From Bostrychus sinensis (lineage: Eukaryota > Chordata > Actinopteri > Gobiiformes > Eleotridae): a stretch of 64,000 bases of DNA. The notes below the pieces were generated by a model. It saw only the letters and a list, made by a program, of their open reading frames with translations. It made no database searches and was not told the DNA's origin. Location: positions 2,739,273 through 2,803,272 of the forward strand of contig CM036253.1 of the NCBI GenBank assembly GCA_020698575.1, read 5' to 3'. Positions 1-12,802 of the stretch are shown in pieces. Position 1 is the first letter of the stretch, and the number at the start of each line of letters is the position of its first letter. The position numbers were made by a program, and so were the translations under genes.

Positions 1-1046
1 CTAAACCAGGTCTAAACCAGGACTAAACCAGGACTAAACCAGGACTAAAGCAGGTCTAAACCAGGACTAAACCAGAACTAAAGCAGGACTAAACCAGGAC
101 TAAACCAGGTCTAAATCAGGTCTAAACCAGTCTAAACCAGGTCTAAACCAGGACTAAACCAGGACTAACCAGGACTAAACCAGGACTAAAGCAGGTCTAA
201 ACCAGGACTAAACCATGTCTAAACCAGGTCTAACCAGGTCTAAACCAGGACTAAACCAGGTCTAAACCAGGTCCTAAACCAGGACTAAACCAGAACTAAA
301 GCAGGACTAAACCAGGACTAAACCAGGTCTAAACCAGGTCTAAACCAGGTCTAAACCAAGGTCTAAACCAGGACTAACCAGGACTAAAGCAGGACTAAAC
401 CAGGACTAAACCAGGACTAAACCAGGTCTAAACCAGATCTAAACCAGGACTAAACCAGGTCTAAAACCAGGTCTAAACCAGGACTAAACAGGACTAAACC
501 AGGACTAAACCAGGACGAAACCAGGTCTAAACCAGGTCTAAACCAGGACTAAACCAGGACTAAAGCAGGACTAAACCAGGACTAAACCAGGACTAAACCA
601 GGTCTAAACCAGGACTAAACCCAGGTCTAAACCAGGACTAAACCTAGGACTAAAGCAGGACTAAAGCCGGACTAAACCAGGACTAAACCAGGACTAAACC
701 AGTCTAAACCAGGACTAAACCAGTCTAAACCAGGTCTAAACCAGGACTAAACCAGAACTAAAGCAGGACTAAACCAGGACTAAACCAGGTCTAAACCGGG
801 TCTAAACCAGGACTAAAACCAGAACTAAAGCAGGACTAAACCAGGTCTAAACCAGGTCTAAACCAGGATTAAACCAGGACTAAACCAGGTCTAAACCAGG
901 TCTAAACCAGGTCTAAACCAGGACTAAATCAAGACTAAAACAGGACTAAACTAGGACTAAATCAAGACTAAACTAGGACTAAATCAGGACTAAACAGACT
1001 AAATCAGGACTAAACCAGGACTAAATCACAGCTAAACCAGGACAAA
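1..1046. repeat. 11-bp CTAAACCAGGA minisatellite array, continues off the window edge
   Basis: Tandem copies of CTAAACCAGGA and the variants GTCTAAACCAG and AAGCAGGA run from base 1 and decay into CTAAATCAGGA-type units before losing register near 1046. Occasional 1-2 base insertions and deletions break the period. The same unit in reverse complement makes the array at 21897-23660. Confidence 0.95.
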
Positions 1047-1189
1047 CTAGAACTAACTAATGAAGGATTGAAACAGGAATAAAAGTCGCTCTAAATTCAA
1101 ATTAAATGAGGACTTGGAACTGTAAAAGCCTCCTGAGAAGCCCAGGTGCACACAAACCTTGGTCTAGAGCTGAGTACAGCAGCTTTTAT

Positions 1190-1297
1190 CACTCCATGTT
1201 ACACCAGGGGCCCCCAGGGGCCCACTGTCCAGGAACTGAACCGGGACTTTCTTCCTGTGAGGCGGCAGTGCTAACCACTTTGCCGCTGTGCCCGCAG
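1190..1297 (-). mobile_element. tRNA-derived SINE fragment
   Basis: Read on the minus strand this gives GGCAAAGTGGTTAGCACTG, then GCCTCACAGGAAGAAAGTCC and a degraded B-box-like GGTTCAGTTCC. That layout is typical of tRNA-derived fish SINE heads. A plus-strand relative lies at 18550-18680. Family assignment is from memory of such SINEs, not from a search. Confidence 0.5.
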
Positions 1298-1310
1298 GTA
1301 AAGTTGTGAG

Positions 1311-2254
1311 CAATGGTGGTCAAAGTACTACAAAATCTGTACTCAAGTAAAAGTACTGTTACAAAATACTATTACTCAAGTAGAGGTAAAAGTAATGAAC
1401 AGAAAATGTACTAGAGTAAGAGTAAAAGAGTACTGAGTGTAAAATTTAAGTAGAAAGTATGAATGTTCAGCAAAATCTTCATCCTCTTTTTCTTCTTTGT
1501 CTTCCATTTCATCTTTTTTTGTCTTAGTTCTCTTTTTTTTTTCTTCTTTCATCTTCTTTTTCTTCATCTTTTTCGTCTTCTTCTGAACTCAGAACGTTCT
1601 GATTGAAGTCCAGCGCACTAACAATAATAATAATAATAATAATATAATGGATTGGATTTATATTGTGCTTTACAAGGTTGTCAATCTCCTCAAAGCGCCT
1701 TACAATTTGATCCATTACTCAGTCTCACTCAGTGGGGGTGAGCTACTTCTGTAGCCACAGCTGCCCTGGGGCAGACTGACGCAAGTGTGGCTGCCATTGC
1801 TTTTAATTCTTAAAATAAAAAGTAAAAATACTGTGAATAAGCTATGAATTTTGAAATAAAACATTGCTCCTTCACATTATTCCTGATAGATTCTAGTTGT
1901 GGATAGAATAAAGAATGTATCAACCAATCAGAGCGCTCCTGTCCTATGAAAGCGTGTGATTGGTTAAACTGTTCCTTCCCTCGCTCTAAAACAAAAACCC
2001 TTATAACACAGCCCACAGGTGACCTCAGAGTCTCATTTTTTCTCTTCTGTTCTGCTGCACTAATAACTAAATAATTATCTTTACCAAAATACAAGGGGAA
2101 AAGAAAGAAATCAGGTAGTGCAGCTTTAAGTATAAATATAATTTTTTCATCCCATAATTTACTCAAGTAAGTAAAAGTAAAAGTATGTTCTCAGAAAGTA
2201 CTTTTTCCCCATGAAATTACGTGAGTGAAAGTATCTAGTTACTGTGCACCACTG
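1311..2254. mobile_element. hAT-like non-autonomous element of the AAGTAC-rich family
   Basis: Both ends are rich in AAGTAC/ACTCAAGTA motifs and begin with CA(A/G)TGGTG when read inward. Imperfect 8-bp flanks GTTGTGAG (1303-1310) and ATTATGAG (2255-2262) match at six of eight positions, compatible with an aged hAT target duplication. The interior holds a separate block near 1620-1800 with an ATAATA run and a sequence beginning GGATTGGATTTATATTG, probably a nested repeat. Confidence 0.55.
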
Positions 2255-2444
2255 ATTATGAGGTATGTATAAAGTAATGTTATATACAGTATGTTCAAGG
2301 TTTACAGAGGAAAAGTATGGAAGCCTGAGTGAGACATTTTAGAGACAGACACAGACTTTGTCCATCCTGTTGGTTTTAACTCCTATTTTCCTTCCACAGA
2401 TGAATCCTCCAGGAGCTCAGAGCAGGAACAGTTTACATAAGTGG

Positions 2445-2797
2445 CGACCTCTGACCCCCGCTGCCGACCTCTGACCCCCACCGCCGACCTCTGACCCCCG
2501 CGCCGACCTCTGACCCCCACCGCCGACCTCTGACCCCCGCGCCGACCTCTGACCCCCGCTGCCAACCTCTGACCCCCGCTGCCGACCTCTGACCCCCACC
2601 GCCGACCTCTGACCCCACCGCCAACCTCTGACCCCACCGCCGACCTCTGACCCCCGCCGCCGACCTCTGACCCCGCTGCCGACCTCTGACCCCCGCTGCC
2701 GACCTCTGACCCCCGCTGCCGACCTCTGACCCCCCCGCCGACCTCTGACCCCCGCTGCCGACCTCTGACCCCCGCGCCGACCTCTGACCCCCGCGCA
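2445..2797. repeat. about 20-bp CGACCTCTGACCCCCGCTGC minisatellite
   Basis: About 18 imperfect GC-rich copies, with the CTGC segment varying to CACCGC or CGC. The long minus-strand reading frame here, rich in Gly, Ser, Val and Arg (GSEVGGGVRGR-like), is a product of the repeat and is not a gene. Confidence 0.95.
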
Positions 2798-2971
2798 GCC
2801 CGAGAGCCGAGCGATTCTAAAAACCTGAGCCGGGGCCGACGTCTCTGCGCTGTGTGCCGTCCTGAGCCTGAGTCTGAGCTGGTGCTGATGCTGCGTGGGC
2901 GGCCGTCGTCATGGAGACCAGAGGCTTTTGTCGCCGTGGAGACGCTGAATGGAGAGGACAAGGTCTGGACA

Positions 2972-3001
2972 CAACAACAGCAGCAGCAGCAGCAGCAGCA
3001 C
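2972..3001. repeat. short CAA/CAG trinucleotide run
   Basis: ACAACAACAG followed by uninterrupted CAG units. No credible coding frame surrounds it. Confidence 0.85.
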
Positions 3002-3267
3002 AGATGAGAACGGAGAAAAGAGGAAACATGCAGCAGGAAAGACACAAGAACGTGTGCTGTGAAAACGAATCAAGCAGAACTATAGCAGACCTCCACCAAG
3101 GCATTAAAGTTCGTCCCTTAAAAAAAAAAATTCATGGCGCCAGACTTTAAAAGTGGGGCGGTTTTTTTGACTCAACCCTAAGAAATCCTAATAAATTTAC
3201 AAAATATCCCCCACTTGTGCTTTTAGGAATAGACAAACAAAAACAAAAACACTGGCTACTCACTAAA

Positions 3268-3494
3268 TATCTGTATGATATGGAAGAAACATGCGATATT
3301 CGATAACGATATTGCGATATTTGAAAATAGAGCCTACTTTTCGAACATAAGTTAAATTCACTACATTTCACAGCGACAAAATCCAAACTTAACACAGACT
3401 AAACCAGGAATAAAATAAGGCTAAGCTGTGACTAAATTAATTAAATTACCACTAAAACTGGACTTTTAAACATTTTTATTTAGTCACAACACCT
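3268..3494 (-). mobile_element. truncated copy of the ATATCG-type MITE
   Basis: This is the reverse complement of part of the element at 27951-28394. It shares the GATATTCGATAACGATATTGC end, the internal block around CTTAACACAGACTAAACCAG, and the segment ending near GTGACTAAATTAATTAAATT. It merges at 3490-3550 with sequence related to the TA-flanked element at 20532-21188 (GATAAGTCGCAGGAGCAACG and GTGCGACTTGTAGTCC). Confidence 0.75.
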
Positions 3495-3549
3495 GACGAT
3501 AAGTCGCAGGAGCAACGAAACTATGAAAAAAGTGCGACTTGTAGTCCAG

Positions 3550-3852
3550 AGCAGCCATTCACCAAAGTCAAGACTGTTGCGGCCCCCTTGAACTTTTAAC
3601 AATCCCACACGGACCCCAAATGTAAAACTTCCTTCTCTTCAGTCATGTTTTCTCCATAGATTCTATAAAAACCTCACAAAAAACACTGACTGTTGGCTAA
3701 AAATTGCTTTAAACTCTTAATTTTAAACAAGTATATAATTAATAAAGGAAGTAATTCATTTCAAACTCAATTTATTTTTATGTACTTAACTTAGACAGCC
3801 TCTGGGGGCCCCTGTAGTAGGTTCGCGGACCCCACTTTGGGAAGCATTGGTA
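3550..3852. mobile_element. probable hAT-like MITE of the GGACCCC family
   Basis: The left part (CACCAAAGTC, GGCCCCCTTGAAC, CACACGGACCCC) and the right end (GCGGACCCCACTTTGGGAAG) resemble the start of the element at 21584 and a fragment at 51850-51900. Ends are approximate and no clean target duplication was found. Confidence 0.45.
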
Positions 3853-4126
3853 TTGTGTTTTGAAAGAGTGGCCTCGTCCTGTGAGTCCTCTCTGATTCTA
3901 ACTCTCATCATCAGCTCATTATTGGAACAGGAGTTTGATAAAAACCTGCACAGGAACAACAAAAGCTGGGCTCAACGGCCTCAGGGCAGCGCAGCAGCAG
4001 AGTGAACGTCCAAAATCACTGCATGAGTAAAGGATTTTTATCTTAGTGCTAAAGAGCAGCAGTAATAGTATTAGTAATAGAAGCAGTTTGGTTAGGATTA
4101 TTACTTATGTTTATGCAGGTAATAAT

Positions 4127-4179
<53 letters not shown>

Positions 4180-4185
4180 CTACTC

Positions 4186-4216
<31 letters not shown>

Positions 4217-4261
4217 TACTACTACTACTACTACTCCTTACTACTACTACTACTACTACTC

Positions 4262-4297
<36 letters not shown>

Positions 4298-4332
4298 CTA
4301 CTACTATACTACTACTACTACTACTACTCCTC

Positions 4333-4371
<39 letters not shown>

Positions 4372-4401
4372 CTACTACTACTACTACTACTACTACTACT
4401 C

Positions 4402-4434
<33 letters not shown>

Positions 4435-4531
4435 CTCCTACTCCTACTACTACTCCTACTACCCTCCTACTACTACTACTACTACTACTACTACTATACT
4501 ACTCCTACTACTACTACTACTACTACTACTC

Positions 4532-4564
<33 letters not shown>

Positions 4565-4813
4565 CTCCTACTCCTACTACTACTCCTACTACTCCTACTA
4601 CTACTACTCCTACTACTACTACTACTACTACTACTCCTACTACTACTACTACTCCTACTACTACTAACCTACTACTCCTACTACTACTCCTACTACTCCT
4701 ACTACTACTCCTACTACTACTACTACTACTACTCCTACTACTACTACTACCTACTACTACTACTACTACTACTACTCCTACTACTACTACTACTACTACT
4801 ACTACTGCTACTG

Positions 4814-4883
<70 letters not shown>

Positions 4884-5024
4884 CTACTACTACTACTACT
4901 ACTACTACTCCTACTACTACTACTACTACTACTACTACTCCTACTACTACTACTACTACTACTACTGCTACTGCTACTACTACTACTCCTACTACTACTA
5001 CTACTACTACTACTACTGCTACTG

Positions 5025-5060
<36 letters not shown>

Positions 5061-5104
5061 TACTACTACTACTACTCCTACTACTACTACTACTACTACT
5101 ACTC

Positions 5105-5135
<31 letters not shown>

Positions 5136-5217
5136 TACTACTACTACTACTACTCCTACTACTACTACTACTACTACTACTCCTACTACTACTACTACTA
5201 CTACTACTACTCCTACA

Positions 5218-5281
<64 letters not shown>

Positions 5282-5386
5282 CTACTACTACTCCTACTAC
5301 TACTACTACTACTACTACTCCTACTACTACTACTACTACTACTACTCCTACTACTACTCCTACTACTACTACTACTACTACTACTC

Positions 5387-5419
<33 letters not shown>

Positions 5420-5489
5420 CTACTCCTACTACTACTACTACTCCTACTACTCCTACTACTACTACTACTACTCCTACTACCTACTACTC

Positions 5490-5529
<40 letters not shown>

Positions 5530-5666
5530 TACTACTACTACTACTACTCCTACTACTACTACTACTACTACTCCTACTACTACTACTACTACTCCTACTA
5601 CTACTACTACTACTCCTACTACTACTACTACTCCTACTACTACTACTACTACTACTCCTACTACTC

Positions 5667-5702
<36 letters not shown>

Positions 5703-5802
5703 CTACTACTACTACTACTACTACTACTACTCCTACTACTACTCCTACTATCTACTACTACTACTCCTACTACTACTCCTACTACTACTCCTACTACTAC
5801 TC

Positions 5803-5835
<33 letters not shown>

Positions 5836-5895
5836 CTACTACTACTACTCTACTACTACTCCTACTACTCCTACTACTACTACTACTTCTACTCC
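4127..5895. repeat. 1.77-kb ACT trinucleotide tract with CCT interruptions
   Basis: Nearly pure ACT (TAC/CTA) triplets, broken at irregular spacing by CCT, GCT, TCT and occasional single-base slips. The long homopolymeric frames (poly-Tyr, poly-Thr and poly-Leu on the plus strand; poly-Val and poly-Ser on the minus strand) arise from the triplet and are not genes. A short relative lies at 7541-7591. Confidence 0.97.
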
Positions 5896-6890
5896 CATGT
5901 TCTGACAGTATTCTTGTAATGGCGTCAGTTCCTGTCTCCTCCACACGGTGGCGGTGCAGAGCTGACTTCAGTCTCTGCAGATTTCCTCCTGACACTTTTC
6001 GCTGCCACAGGAGCCACCGCTGTGATTTCCTGTGGCAGCCATTCCTTCCTTCTCCTCTTCCTCCTCTTCTTCTGCAGTGCGGGGTTGAGGCTGAGGCCAG
6101 GTGCATGCTGGGATACAAGCAGACATACAGTAGGGTGCCATGGGTTAAGGACGGACTCTGGGGAATGTGTGTGGGCGCTGTGTGGAGACGACGCAGAGGA
6201 GCCGCTGGGAGGGATGACAGACCCCGCCCCCTTCCCCTCGACTCCCCTGTTACCGATGGAGACGGTAACCGGGGGCAACGGCTGCTTCACAACAGCATCA
6301 GCATCCCCCCCAAAACAAACACTAAAATCTACAAGAGAGAGTTTAGAGGAAGAGAATTCAGAGTGTTTTCACTCTCCTCCTCAAAAACAGACCTGGAGTA
6401 GTATTCTGTTTGAGTAACCCTGTATGCTGAGGCGCTGCCCTTCTCCAGAGCTGAAAACGCTCGGTCTCACAGCTCTATGTGAAACCAGGAAGTGCTCCTG
6501 TGCGTTCTAAAGCCCAGACACCGTCACCGGACTCATTCTGATCATTTCAGCCTTAAACCTCCGTCACTACGAAGCACTCAGCTCATCTGTTAGCATCAGG
6601 TCGCTAAAAGCCGTGCTAGTTAGCCATTTTATGCTCTGTCCAGTCCCCGTCCGTTGCCAGCAGGGGCGACAGACTCCTAATCCCAAGAGTTCTCTGCAAA
6701 GTCATAGTAACAGCTCCAGAACAGAAGAAGTTTTCCACAGATACATATTTTAACATAAAACCTGAAATCCTAATGCTGTTTCAGAAAAACCAGAATATGG
6801 AACCTTTTGCACAGTAAATATGTTTAAAAACAACTTAAAAGAATGTGGCGTTTGCTGGAATGATTTTTGACCCCAAACTAATTTAAAATT
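5896..6890. other. unassigned non-repetitive stretch
   Basis: Open frames of 121-160 codons occur at 5919-6417, but they overlap on both strands, show no domain I recognise and lack convincing splice or start context. No gene is called. Confidence 0.5.
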
Positions 6891-6896
6891 CTAATG

Positions 6897-7391
6897 CAGT
6901 GGTTCCCAACTTTTTTTTACCCCCTGGGTTTTTTGTTTGACTATGAGTACCCCCTCATTCATGTGTGTTGGTAATTCTTCAAAAAGATACATTGAAAAGA
7001 CATTTTATACATACTTTATTGTAAATACTAAATTTGAAAATAAAAAATAAAATTCTGCCTGTGTTGAAATAAAAATATAAATATAACAATATAAACACCT
7101 ATTAAACTTAAAAATAAAATCAAATATATTCAATTAAATTAAACTCATTTAAAATTCACAATGAAGAAAAATTTTAAGTTAACTTTAAATATTTCAAAAG
7201 TCAACAAGCTATCATATGTATGTATTAAAATATACAAACATATATAAAATATACAAAATATAATCAAATAATATTCTTTAGTAGTTTTCTCCTTCGTCAG
7301 TTCAATATGAAAACACTGCACTTTAGAAGTAAATTAAGACTTTATTCCTCGTACCCCCTGCAACTCCCGTACCTCTGGTTGGGAAACACTG
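6897..7391. mobile_element. hAT-type MITE with terminal inverted repeats and 8-bp target duplication
   Basis: The element starts CAGTGGTTCCCAAC and ends GTTGGGAAACACTG. Sub-terminal motifs are GTACCCCCTC on the left and CGTACCCCCTGC on the right. Flanks TTCTAATG (6889-6896) and CTCTAATG (7392-7399) match at seven of eight bases, the duplication length expected for hAT. The interior is AT-rich and non-coding. Confidence 0.88.
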
Positions 7392-7540
7392 CTCTAATGC
7401 AATTACAACCTTAAAGATTTTAATTTTTTTTTTAACAATATGTAAAAAAAATCATAAAATCTAACCCAAAAGGAACCATACTTGTATTAATAAATTACAT
7501 GTATTACCTCATAGACTCAATGAAAACATAGCTTTACTAC

Positions 7541-7591
7541 CACTATTACTACTACTACTACTACTACTATTACTACTATTACTACTACTAC
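7541..7591. repeat. short ACT/ATT trinucleotide run
   Basis: Repeats of ACT with ATT interruptions, the same motif as the large tract at 4127-5895. Confidence 0.85.
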
Positions 7592-8498
7592 ATTACTGTA
7601 TAACCATTCTATACTATATACTATTTTTTTAAACTGAGCTACTGTGACCAAGCAATTTCCTTTGTGGATGGAGAAAGTCTAAGTCAAAACTTAATCAATT
7701 TAAGTTAAGTATAAACAAAAAACACTGAAGCTCTTCAGCTAAAGTGAAAATAACTAGAATTAATTTCGGTATTTATTGATAATAATTTAAAATAATCAGT
7801 CTGTGCTTGGCCCCGTCTATGATTGTTAAATTCTGAAATGAGAAGGTTTAATAAGATTTGTTCTTTGTCCTATTTCTATTGTATTGAATTTATATAAAGT
7901 TAAAAAAAATTTTCTTGCTGATGCTTTCCCTCTTGGTCATGCATTAGTAAGAAAACATCAAACAGAATGATGTGAAATGAGAGAAAAAAAAAAAAAGAAT
8001 ATGAATTGTTGTTGCTCCTGTCTGCTTTTCCAAACTTGTAGCATGAGAAAAACAGTTTTTTAAGCTCAAAAATACACAATAGCCCCAGGTTTACTGAGTT
8101 AATCCTGTTGTGTGACAGACTGAGCAGCGTACGGCGGCTCCGGGGACAGCTGCCGTCTCCAAACGCAGCGTCTGCACGTAGCTCAGGGTCCGGGGTCAGA
8201 GGTCAAGCTCCCTGATAAGCCTTCATTCAGTTTAAAGGCAGCAGCTAATCTGTGGAACCAAACCCACCTCGCACCGTCACAGCTCGGTCACTAACGGCTC
8301 TGTGTACTTCAGGTTCTCAGCAGACGTGGGCTACTTTTGAATATATTCTACTTTTCTGAGGAGTTTTATGACAACACACACTCTTTACTAATGCAGTATT
8401 ATTCTGAGGTAACAGTACTTGACCTTCTTTGGCGCTGAGCAACAATAAATAAATAAAAATCAGTGTTTTTTGTGGTAATAGTTTTATTTTTTGAGGTA
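7592..8498. other. AT-rich stretch with no recognised feature
   Basis: No coding frame, repeat unit or RNA was recognised. It contains short A-runs only. Confidence 0.5.
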
Positions 8499-8499
8499 T

Positions 8500-9237
8500 T
8501 TAAAGTTACACTGTGTAAGTTTCCCGGTCTTGCGCCTCTAGAGGCCACAGGTGCCACTGCACCGTCGCAAAACGTAAACACTAGGCCCCTCCTCCTTCTG
8601 AAACTGTGCGAGCGTGCGTCTATTTCCATCATTGTTTCAACTTTAGTTGACCTGCTGCTACCTTTGGAAGTTTGGACTGGATCTTCTATAGAGTTAGCGC
8701 TAGCGTTAGCTTATCAACAAATATCGCACAATGGTCGCAGTAAAAATAACTAATAACTGTATGAAAAAGCACGTTCTAAAGAAAAAATAAGAGGCTAATT
8801 TACCTGCCCAACAATAAAGAAGCAAAAACGTGATCCGATTTGCAGCCTTCTCTGTCTCTCATCTGATGCCAGCGAGCAAAAGTCTGTCCGATGTTGACTC
8901 TTGTCTGCGATCTGGTGCGGTCCCTTTCACGTTTTCTTTTCTTGCCTCGTCCGACATTGTCTTCATCTTCTTGTGTCCTTCGGCCCTGACGAACTGGCGA
9001 AAATAACAACGCTAAAAGTAGCTTCCTGGTTATACTGCGCCTCAAGTCGTTCCCTGTCACGTGACTTTTCCTCAACAGCGGAGCGCTCCCGGCCAAGTTG
9101 CGAGGGTGTTTCTCAGTACAGAAGCTCCGCTCGGAGCAACAGATCGCGCCTCAGGCCTTATAATCGCTCAAAAAATCACAAAAACAAGTCAGTATGCCCC
9201 ACATATTTAGGAGAAAAGTTACACAGTGTAACTTTAA
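8500..9237. mobile_element. non-autonomous DNA transposon with perfect 20-bp terminal inverted repeats
   Basis: TTTAAAGTTACACTGTGTAA at 8499-8518 is exactly complementary to 9219-9238. Flanking AGGTAT (8494-8499) and AGGCAT (9238-9243) could be a 6-bp target duplication with one mismatch. Internal frames on both strands (about 96-114 codons) overlap each other and show no transposase motif. Confidence 0.8.
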
Positions 9238-9735
9238 AGGCATAACCCATAGACAGAGGCTACACAGGACATTTATTGTTTCTTCTTTAGGGCAGAACTT
9301 AGTAACTTTTTACCTTAAACAACCAGTTTGGGAGTTTGTGTGATGGTTGTTTGGAGGCGCCAACTACTGCAGCCCTGCGCACGTCTCTTCGCAGCTTTGT
9401 AGGCGCTGTACGGACGGAATTGGCACGGCCCGTTACACACACACCACTGCCCCGCATTAACCTTTGGACTTTTGTTTCCCGACCGCTCTGATCTGTGGTC
9501 GTGTGAACTGTGGGTCGCTGGGGTTTGAAGTTGGGATGTTTTTAACTCGTGTGCGAATCCTCACACACTGCTTGTATTACACTGCTTTGTTTATAGATGA
9601 GAACAGCTATACGTCACTGCTTTGTCGCCAGAACGTTAACGCCCACTTTTGGGTGAAAACAAACCGGCCATGAACAGGAGAGAAGTTAGTGGCATGAGGC
9701 CAAGTGCTGCTGCAGTCGGTTTTGTACTTTCAATA

Positions 9736-10276
9736 ACACAGGTCTACAATGTTTGGACTCGATCTGCTTCTGAGATAAAAGCGGCTAAATCTCATTTATT
9801 TTGATGAAGATGAACTGAAAATCAATGATAACTGTGCTGTTAGCTATGTATTCAAGATATTTAATGATATTGTTTCACATCAACATCACATCTGTTTATA
9901 CAATAGATTTAGGCATTTTTGCTTAAAAATAATTTATATTTTGAAAATATTTAATTTCTCTACATGCATGCATTTTGTCCACTTCCAAGAGGAGATTTTT
10001 GCAAATAAAAACAAAACATTTATGTCAAAACTCTAGCCATATTAAAATGAATGTATTGAATGTGCAGCTTTCAGATAGAACTGGTTGCTTGTAGACACTG
10101 TACCTTCTGATAAACTACTGTTTTTGCCTTATTTTGCATAAATTTCCTATTTTGACCCAATACTGTTTCTTGGAAACTTTATCTGCACTTCTCACTTACT
10201 TTTTCTTTATTAGTGACCTAATCCAAGAAAAATGTCACTGCTTTTGTTCCGGAAGCATTTTGCTGTAGACCTGTGT
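9736..10276 (+). mobile_element. MITE with ACACAGGTCTACA ends, copy 1
   Basis: ACACAGGTCTACA at the left is mirrored by TGTAGACCTGTGT at the right. Almost the whole 541-bp body is found again, inverted, at 18711-19217, including the ATGCATGCA and GGACTCGATCTGCTTC segments. There is no coding content. AT-rich flanks prevent a firm target-duplication call. Confidence 0.88.
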
Positions 10277-12790
10277 AATGAAAGAAAAACACAATTTGAG
10301 ATTTTAGTTGCTTGTTCACAGACAAAAAGAAACCAGAGGAAGAGATTTGTGGCCTCAGGCGAGACACAGAGAGAACAGAAGATAAAATGACCCGCTGACC
10401 CCAGTTTACTGTATAAGTACAGTACAATGTGTGTTCAGATGTACACGCGTTAAAGTGGCTAAGTTAATGTTTATTTCAAGATTAAAGATGGATATTTGAT
10501 ATAATGGTTTATAAGCTTTTAAAAGGCACAGATCTTTTTAATGTAAATGTTGTTGTTTTCTGTCCAGACTAAATTAACCCTAAACTCATTAAGGTAGGCC
10601 AACATTTTACTGATATTGTATTTGTCATGAAGTACGGTAATGAAGTATATCGTACTAAAATCCGTCCACTGTGGGGTCGCTCCCCTGCAGCTAAGTTAGC
10701 AATCGGCTCCTGTTTCACTGAGTTTCTTCAAACAACAACACTGATCTTTCTTTGGCAGTGAGGGAATAGAACCATCAGCTTAACTGGCCATATTTCTCAT
10801 ATTTCTGGGAGCTAGTGTTTAGTTTTTGAAGTCCCAAACGACAAAAGATTGATCATTTGTATTGCCGCCATTGAGTGAACAGAGACCGGGATGGTTGCTC
10901 TCATCTGTCGTGAACGGCCATTTAATTTTCCTACTGTTAAACTAAATGTTGGTTTATTGTTTGTCTTTGCCTTTTCTAAGACATGGTACCAACCAAAGTA
11001 AACCGCGTCACTTCCTCTGAGAGCGAAACCTAGCCTTTGGCCCAAATTCCAATCTAAGCTGTACTCCATTATATTGTTGCTAGCGTACATGCTATGCTAA
11101 CCCAGTCACGTGTTTCTTCAATTATCTTTTCCCTAGATGCAAAGCCTGTTCTTTTCCTATGACTATTTCCATTTGAAAACCTTTTATTCCCTGATATCCT
11201 TGATTTTTTTCAGCTCCAGGTTTTACACAACGCATTTTCTATAACCTCTCCTGACGTCAGCTTAACAAATGTCCCTCAGACCCCGCTGCTCTAATCCTGG
11301 GAGAGTTCTGTCAGACCTCTCTGCTCTCCAGTCTCCTCAGTGATGCAACCCCGTCTTACATCAGCGCGACGTTACAATGTGAAAAAGAAAATAACGTGGT
11401 CTGAGACGTTGCAACGGCGATGGGAAGCATAAGAAGTGCTTTTAGCTGCTTCTGAACTAATTAGACGACGGAAAGAAAGAGGAAGGATGTGTGTTCTGTG
11501 TCTGTCAGGGCGGCCGGTGTTGGGTAAAAATCCGTCTGCAGTTTCCTTGGGAACAGGGAGAGAGCGGCGGTGACCAATTAAAGGCCGGTGCGCCTCACTT
11601 CGGTGCAATTATCCCAAACGGCTTTGGTGCTGGACGGAACCTGAGGAGGGTAATTAAACTCGACGGGACGCTTTTTCCCTCAGTGATGTTTCTGACACTT
11701 GTGATTTGATTAGAAACGCTCGCTAAAGGTATCTGCAGAGAATCTAAATGAGGGATTAGACCGTTGTGTGATAGAAGGGCATTTTACGTTGGAGACAGAT
11801 GTTCAGGCAAATTAGTGGGTTTCAGAAAATGAGGTAAAAACCATGAACGATTCTGAACTGGTGGACTGGGACACAAAAGTGGTTCACAGAGAGCTTAAAT
11901 GTGGTTTGAAGCCTAATTATAATTTTAATGAAGTAAAATGGTGACACTAACCCTCCAAAAAGTGTTAGAAAAATATTAATCTTCAAAAACAGTAATAATG
12001 AACAATTAGATATAAAATTGCATTCCTCAGTCAGCCCATAGAGCCACTTGTACAGTGTAGAGCAAATAAATTTAAGGTTATAGATAAGGTAGTCTTTATT
12101 GTCTCTTTGACTCGTCCTTCAGTGCCTCTGGGGTTAAACCTGTCAGAGCTAACAGCGCTAACAGTGCTAACAGCTGATTAAATGTTAAATAGCCACATTT
12201 ATACCGCACTTTTCTTCTTCTGTGGGCACTCAGGCGCTTTTCCGCTAGGTTAGAACAGGGCAGGACAGGTCGGGACAGGGCGGGACAGGGCAGGACGGGG
12301 ATGTTTCCACCTCCCAGAGCGTACCAAAGCGTTTCCAAAAAGCGTTCTACTCCTACCCGATGGGGTCCAAGCATCTGGAACGGTTGGAGGTGGGCACTGC
12401 TGCGCGCTGATGGATGAGAGAAAATCCTCACTCAGGCAAAAAACAAGCCAAAGGACAGAAATAAGACTGAAAATGTTTTTTTTTAATCAAATGTATTCTT
12501 GTCCTTGTGATAAACAGCTGTATTCAAAGAGGATGAGCTAATGTTGAGGCTGCTTTTTCTAAAAATAAAGCTAGCGTATATTAGCAACAGCTGTTTCCGG
12601 TTTAGCAAAGTAATCTAAACATTTAATTTTTATAATTTTTAGTTTAGACTGGATTAAACACAGTTAAACTCATGTGGTTCTATGTTCAGAGGTTAAAATG
12701 TGTTAAAGTGGAGCAGAGACGTGAGTTTAATGCACAGAAAGCTGGAGGTGAACCTGAAGTAGTCTCCTGTTTACTGAAGCTAATACAGCT
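10277..12790. other. intergenic stretch without supported genes
   Basis: Short frames of 69-111 codons on both strands have no recognisable domain. Positions 12230-12420 carry a GGGACAGGGC-rich segment that may be part of an interspersed repeat. Nothing firm. Confidence 0.5.
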
Positions 12791-12802
12791 TTAGCTCCAA
12801 CC

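Noticed and set aside
2383..3045. 220-codon minus-strand Gly/Arg/Val-rich frame
   Set aside because: Translation of the 20-bp CGACCTCTGACC repeat plus a CAG run.
4046..6118. A 619-codon plus-strand frame and 213- and 307-codon minus-strand frames
   Set aside because: Homopolymeric translations of an ACT/CCT trinucleotide tract.
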